64,000 nucleotides of DNA from Leucothrix arctica (lineage in GTDB: Bacteria > Pseudomonadota > Gammaproteobacteria > Thiotrichales > Thiotrichaceae): contig NZ_QGKL01000039.1 of the NCBI RefSeq assembly GCF_003172895.1, positions 186,001-250,000 on the forward strand, written 5' to 3'. The position numbers and the translations under genes are program-made. This document shows, in pieces, positions 59,807 to 64,000 of the stretch. The notes below the pieces were generated by a model. That model was not told where the DNA came from and ran no database searches. It saw only the letters and a list, made by a program, of their open reading frames with translations. How positions within the stretch are numbered: the stretch's first letter is position 1; every line of letters starts with the position of its first letter.

Positions 59807-62238
59807 GACTTAATTCCTTTGTAAGTTCTTCTTGTGAAGGCTAAGAAAACTAAGCCTAACATAGAGAATATTCCAAAAGAACCTCCGCCAGAGCTACTAG
59901 CTACCGCGTTTTCAGAAGATACAACGGATGTGTTAGCTACAGGGTTAGCCGCAATTTGGTCATCATCGACTATTGTGCCTTCGCCGACTAGTACATCTTC
60001 ACCTGAAATAAACTGAGCATTACTTGGTTTGTTAATGGTTAAAAGAAGTATCTGGTCACTTTCACTTAAAGTGTCTCCTGCAACAGCGGCATGTATGATT
60101 GCTGATCGGTCTCCTTTAATAATAATGGCTTGACCTCTTTGAATGACAGCGTTGGTTGCTTCATCAGTAATCGTATAATCGATTGCCATTGTTTCAGTAG
60201 CATCTGATGAAAGAGATAGTATGAAGCTAATGTTTTGAGCACCATTATCACCTTCATTTATAGTAGGTGAATTGACACTTAGTACAGGGCTACCACCTAA
60301 TACACTTACTTTTCCTTGAGACAAGGCAAAGAAGATATTGTTTCTACAGGCAACCTGTAACTTGGCGTTATCAAGTGTAAATATATCATTCGGGATAGTG
60401 ACAGATTGATTGCCATCGTTGACTGTGTTCTCAAGAAGCGCAATCTGATTGCCTGAGTCTTCAAGTAAATTAATGTCTACTACACTGCAATTGATAGGCG
60501 CAGCGTCCGTAGCAGCAATATCCCAGCTTACTTGTATCGTCTGGTTAGCTGATAATGAAGTTTCATCTGTTTGGCTAGTAACGGCAAAGTTTTCACCCGT
60601 ATTGACCACACTGATACTCATCGTATCTTGATTGGTCGCACCGTTATTATCTCTCGCTAATAGTACAAAGTTTAAGCTTCGTGTAGTAGTAGGTAAAAGC
60701 TCTCCGATCGTCGTTTGGTTATCTATTTGGTCACTTAAACGTGGAAAGAAGCGTGTTGCTTCAGTTGTTGGTGGCCACATTCGGAATAAAGGATTGTTTC
60801 CTAGGTCGTTATAAAGTCCGCCAACGTCACCGGTATCTATTTGTTCCCATGAGTGGCTAACAATATCGCCGTCACTATCGCTACTGCTGCCAGCTAGTGC
60901 AAAAGGTGTTCCTGCTGGAATGGTATGATTATTACCCGCATCGACAGTTGGTGAGTTATTAGTCGTAACAGTGGTTGTTCCACAGCTTGAGCCACTACCT
61001 TCGCGAGTAAAGGTCTTGATTTCATTGATACTGACTGAGTGAAAGAATGCATCACTATTAGACTGTAAATTATCAGAGCCACAAATACCTGCATAACCCA
61101 TGATGCTGTTACCGCTACCTGGTTCTACAGCGGTATCGCTTTCTCGGTTGCCTCCGCTACAGTTAAGTTGGAAACCATTAAATGTATGTGATGCCCCGAT
61201 TTGATGACCAATTTCATGGGCAACATAGTCCACGTTAAATGCATCATTACGTGGTGAGTTTGAGCCTGTTACACCGCCTGCTTTAAATGTACCGCATGCT
61301 GAATTAAGAAAGGCTAAGCCACCGGTGTTCCCCGAACCAAATACATGGCCAATATCATAATTGTTAACGCCAATAATCGCGTTGGTATTAACAACATTTT
61401 CATCAACCATCGCGGTTGCATCTTCATTACTGTACGGGTCGCTATTGGGAGATGTATAGATGATGTCGTTATTGTTACCCACGACTTCTAGTAAAATACC
61501 TAGGTCTCGCTCAAAAATTTGATTTACCCTGCTAATGGTCGTGTTGATCCCTGCCATTGCATTTTCTTTTGTTCCCCCATATATCTGCGTGTACTCACCC
61601 GTTGCTGCAATCGCGATGCGATAAGTAATCAAAGGATCAGCCACTGTTCCAATAGATCTTTCTATTGCTTCAGCCGAAGAAAAAGAAGGTTTGAAGGCTG
61701 CCGAAAAAGGGGATTCAAACTCTGATGAATGATCATGCAGTTCGCAGCTAAAAGTAGTGTCGCTGTTTCCTGAGCTGTTTCGATGGCTCAAGGCAGTATA
61801 GGTACTATTATCATTGTTGCTATCAGGGTCGATAAAAATTCTATCGCCATCCGCTGTTTGGATGAATCCATGAAAGCCATTAGGACCTATATCAATACTT
61901 CCAGTTACATTTGGATTGTTAGGGTCATACACTCGCCACGTTTTGATTTGTGGAAATTTAGCCGCAAGCTCAGGTGCCATGATGCTGCTAGGTTCAGCAC
62001 GAAGCATCAAAGAACTGCCGTCGGGCATAGGGAACTCTAAAAGTGTGTTACTTGATTCTGAAAGTTGTAGCGCAAGACTTTCATAGTTCAGTGTTAACTT
62101 TCGAGAAGTATGTATAGAGTCGACTGTTATTTGGTTGCTTCTAGATTGATAGTCAGGGGAAATATCAGTCCAAAGTGACTCTCCGGCGATCAGAGTCTGC
62201 GAAACAAACAAGCAGGGTAGCAAGAGTATTTTACGCAT
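59803..62238 (-). CDS. Secreted reprolysin-like zinc metalloprotease with GlyGly-CTERM tail
   Basis: An 811-residue exported protease. I start at MRKILLLPCLFV (62238), where a signal peptide (cut near LIAG) begins; the longer frame upstream has no homology features. A propeptide-like region (about 20-190) is followed by the metzincin domain with HEIGHQIGASH and Met-turn SIMGYAG. Then come a PKD/Ig-like module (VDAGNNHTIPAGTPF), a second beta module and a Calx-beta-like domain (INEGDNGAQNISF). The C-terminus SSGGGSFGIFSMLG plus a hydrophobic helix and RR is a GlyGly-CTERM-type signal. It is the paralogue of the next gene. Confidence 0.88.
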   Translation of the reverse strand: MRKILLLPCLFVSQTLIAGESLWTDISPDYQSRSNQITVDSIHTSRKLTLNYESLALQLSESSNTLLEFPMPDGSSLMLRAEPSSIMAPELAAKFPQIKTWRVYDPNNPNVTGSIDIGPNGFHGFIQTADGDRIFIDPDSNNDNSTYTALSHRNSSGNSDTTFSCELHDHSSEFESPFSAAFKPSFSSAEAIERSIGTVADPLITYRIAIAATGEYTQIYGGTKENAMAGINTTISRVNQIFERDLGILLEVVGNNNDIIYTSPNSDPYSNEDATAMVDENVVNTNAIIGVNNYDIGHVFGSGNTGGLAFLNSACGTFKAGGVTGSNSPRNDAFNVDYVAHEIGHQIGASHTFNGFQLNCSGGNRESDTAVEPGSGNSIMGYAGICGSDNLQSNSDAFFHSVSINEIKTFTREGSGSSCGTTTVTTNNSPTVDAGNNHTIPAGTPFALAGSSSDSDGDIVSHSWEQIDTGDVGGLYNDLGNNPLFRMWPPTTEATRFFPRLSDQIDNQTTIGELLPTTTRSLNFVLLARDNNGATNQDTMSISVVNTGENFAVTSQTDETSLSANQTIQVSWDIAATDAAPINCSVVDINLLEDSGNQIALLENTVNDGNQSVTIPNDIFTLDNAKLQVACRNNIFFALSQGKVSVLGGSPVLSVNSPTINEGDNGAQNISFILSLSSDATETMAIDYTITDEATNAVIQRGQAIIIKGDRSAIIHAAVAGDTLSESDQILLLTINKPSNAQFISGEDVLVGEGTIVDDDQIAANPVANTSVVSSENAVASSSGGGSFGIFSMLGLVFLAFTRRTYKGIKS

Positions 62239-62338
62239 AAGTAATGTGCTTATTTTAATTTTTATCGGGGGTTTCTTATTCTTAAATAACACCCTATCAC
62301 ACGTAAACTGAACCAAAACTAAATAAAGAATGAACGGT

Positions 62339-64000
62339 TTATTTTGTAAAGTATTGTTTCCTAAGTAAAAACAATAACAATGTCGTAAAAGCAAACAAAG
62401 GAGGTGTGCTCCCGCCGCCACTAGCAGACGAAGGGTTGTTGGTAGTAGCTGTATTTGTGCTTCGTGTATTTATCTCGACCAATGAGGCATCTGAGTTTAG
62501 TGAAAATGCACTGGCGGATAGGCTGAAAAAAACATTATCGCTACAGCTGAGTTTGAAGCGACCAGATGAGCTATTTGGGATTTCACTGGGGATGTAAACG
62601 CTAGCTACGCCATTATTGGGGATTGAATCTGCTATTAAATAATCAAAATTCCCACCGTTATCTGTCGATAAATTTAGGTCTACGGTCGCACAATTAATGG
62701 GTGAATCTTGGGTGTTGGCTGACTCCCAGTAAATAGTCGATTGTGCACCTGTCGCATAAGCTTCTGCGTGATTTTCTAAGGTAAACGTTTTACCCGTATT
62801 GACGATATTTAGCTGGACTTGATCCATACTTGGTGAATTATAGCTGTCATATACAGATACTTGGAAATTCAGCTTTCGGTCGGTTGAAGGTAATGTTTCA
62901 CCTGCTAAAGCAGTTCCTCCCAATAGCGTTGTTAGTGCTGGAAAGCTGCGGCTTGCTTTGGCGGTTGCAGGTAGTACCCGAAATAGTGGATTGTCACCTG
63001 TATCAAGGTCAATGGATGAGCTGCTTCCCGCATCTAATTGATCCCAACTATAGAGTAGTGAGTCATCGTCAATATCACTAGCGGTTGCCGTCAATTCAAA
63101 GGGTGTATTGGCAGGAATTGAATGACTAGTGCCAGCGAAAACAACGGGTGCTAGGTTGTCGTGACTGACATGGACACCACAGGCATTAGCAGCACCGGTA
63201 GTAATGTTTTGTCTAATCTGTTGAATGTTACCACTGTGAAACATGGAATCAGCAAAGGCTTGTACATCGTCAGTGCCACAACCACCCGCATAAGACATGA
63301 TGGTTGAGCCGCTGCCTGGTTCAAAAGCAGTACTCGCAGTACGTGCGCCCGATGTGCAAATACCTTGGTCTGCGTTGAATGTGTGAGTTGCACCTAATTG
63401 GTGGCCAAGCTCATGAGCGACAAAGTCGATATTAAAAAACTCACCATAAGGTCGGCTAATACCCGATGCGCCTTTTGCTTTACTTGACTCGTTACATAGG
63501 CTGCTTATGTAAGCTAAACCGCCGCCTGAAGTGCCGAATACATGGCCAATATCATAGTTGTCACTTCCGATGACTTGGTCGATATTGATTTGGTTTTCGT
63601 TGAGAAGGTCTTCAATTTGGTAGTTTGTGTAAGGGTCAGTTGAGGTATTAGTGTAAATAAGTAAGTCATTATTTTCGACTAACTTAAATCTAACGCCGAG
63701 ACTGTGCTCATACACATTATTCACGCGACTCAGTGACGTTACAATTGCGCTTAATGCATCTTCAACAGTACCGCCTTGAGCTTGCGTGTATTCAGCGGTT
63801 GCTGCCACCGCTATCTTGTACTCGACTATACCACCTGAACTACTCCGAGCAGCGATGAATGAACGTGCTTGAATGGGTGAAAAGCTGGCGTGGTCGTGAG
63901 CTTCAGGGGTGCTGCATTGATAAGGCTGGTCATTAAATAAGTCTGCTTTTGCATAACTAACATACTGACCTAGATTACCTTGTTCTTCTGGGTCGACAAG
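62339..64000 (-). CDS. Second reprolysin-like metalloprotease with GlyGly-CTERM tail (5' end outside window)
   Basis: The frame is open to the right edge (554 codons seen), so the N-terminus is missing. It aligns along its length with the neighbouring protease: VEYKIAVAATAEYTQ, HELGHQLGATHTF (HExxHxxGxxH), SIMSYAGGCG Met-turn, the PKD-like HSIPANTPFELTATASD and the following beta module. It lacks the Calx-beta domain of its paralogue. It ends with SASGGGSTPPLF, a hydrophobic helix and RKQ, again a GlyGly-CTERM-type tail. A 100-bp gap separates the two genes; tandem duplication is the likely origin. Confidence 0.87.
   Translation of the reverse strand, partial: LVDPEEQGNLGQYVSYAKADLFNDQPYQCSTPEAHDHASFSPIQARSFIAARSSSGGIVEYKIAVAATAEYTQAQGGTVEDALSAIVTSLSRVNNVYEHSLGVRFKLVENNDLLIYTNTSTDPYTNYQIEDLLNENQINIDQVIGSDNYDIGHVFGTSGGGLAYISSLCNESSKAKGASGISRPYGEFFNIDFVAHELGHQLGATHTFNADQGICTSGARTASTAFEPGSGSTIMSYAGGCGTDDVQAFADSMFHSGNIQQIRQNITTGAANACGVHVSHDNLAPVVFAGTSHSIPANTPFELTATASDIDDDSLLYSWDQLDAGSSSSIDLDTGDNPLFRVLPATAKASRSFPALTTLLGGTALAGETLPSTDRKLNFQVSVYDSYNSPSMDQVQLNIVNTGKTFTLENHAEAYATGAQSTIYWESANTQDSPINCATVDLNLSTDNGGNFDYLIADSIPNNGVASVYIPSEIPNSSSGRFKLSCSDNVFFSLSASAFSLNSDASLVEINTRSTNTATTNNPSSASGGGSTPPLFAFTTLLLFLLRKQYFTK

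Noticed and set aside
62239-62421. 61-residue N-terminal extension of the downstream metalloprotease
   Set aside because: It would precede a clear signal peptide (MRKILLLPCLF) and is Cys- and aromatic-rich without homology features; the start at 62238 is preferred.

Overview
The window reads as chromosomal DNA of a Gram-negative, sulfur-oxidising gammaproteobacterium. The evidence is a thiosulfate-oxidation cluster (soxXYZA), a type II secretion operon, the LptF/LptG LPS exporter, TamA/TamB, BepA, ApaH/ApaG, YheS and an Orn/RsgA neighbourhood. Base composition is moderate and codon use looks even across the window. The Sox genes together with secreted GlyGly-CTERM proteases would fit a marine Thiotrichales-type organism (Leucothrix/Cocleimonas-like); that placement is inference. 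I see no integrase, transposase, phage gene, CRISPR array, rRNA or tRNA.

Layout. 1-4836 (minus): a soluble lytic transglycosylase gene followed by gspK-gspL-gspM-gspN of type II secretion (gspN is cut by the window edge). 4910-10709: rsgA, a small cytochrome with an atypical CxxxCH haem motif, an M48 membrane protease, then orn-yheS and a BI-1 family membrane protein. 10836-14591 (minus): the amtB-glnK ammonium pair and a lone SF1 helicase. 14752-21326: apaH, a tail-anchored unknown protein and a glycan-assembly block on both strands (GT4, polysaccharide pyruvyl transferase, GT2, GT25, an unknown protein and a DxD glycosyltransferase). This abuts lptG-lptF and an LpxL-type acyltransferase (21351-24400), so the block probably decorates LPS or another surface glycan.

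24476-26639 holds a second lytic transglycosylase, then a 340-bp gene-free stretch that I read as a strong candidate structured non-coding RNA on the plus strand (about 25294-25513, with its own terminator). After it come apaG and trmO, which diverge from a 24-bp gap containing one near-symmetrical -10 element. 26623-37090 is an envelope block: PBP4-type dacB, tamA, tamB (with six ~113-residue internal repeats), a rhodanese and bepA. 37262-39320 is soxXYZA without soxB or soxCD. 39371-46735 (minus) carries a tiny secreted protein, xthA-prlC, an Ig-like-repeat lipoprotein, and amiC-tsaE.

46799-52119 holds queG, a two-gene serine protease/FHA-membrane-protein unit of unknown role, and an orphan N-acetylglutaminylglutamine-amidotransferase-type enzyme. 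52120-59280 holds a small exported protein behind a long leader with two tandem perfect hairpins, an orphan PhoQ-like sensor kinase, sodB, argD-argF and prfC. 59363-64000 (minus) is a tandem pair of paralogous reprolysin-like metalloproteases with GlyGly-CTERM-type tails, followed by an overlapping small lipoprotein gene. These proteases are plausible cargo for the type II secretion system at the other end of the window.

The points most worth a second look are the candidate RNA at 25294-25513, the GlyGly-CTERM protease pair with its overlapping lipoprotein, the serine protease/FHA pair, the hairpin leader of the 111-residue exported protein, the shared apaG/trmO promoter and the CxxxCH cytochrome.
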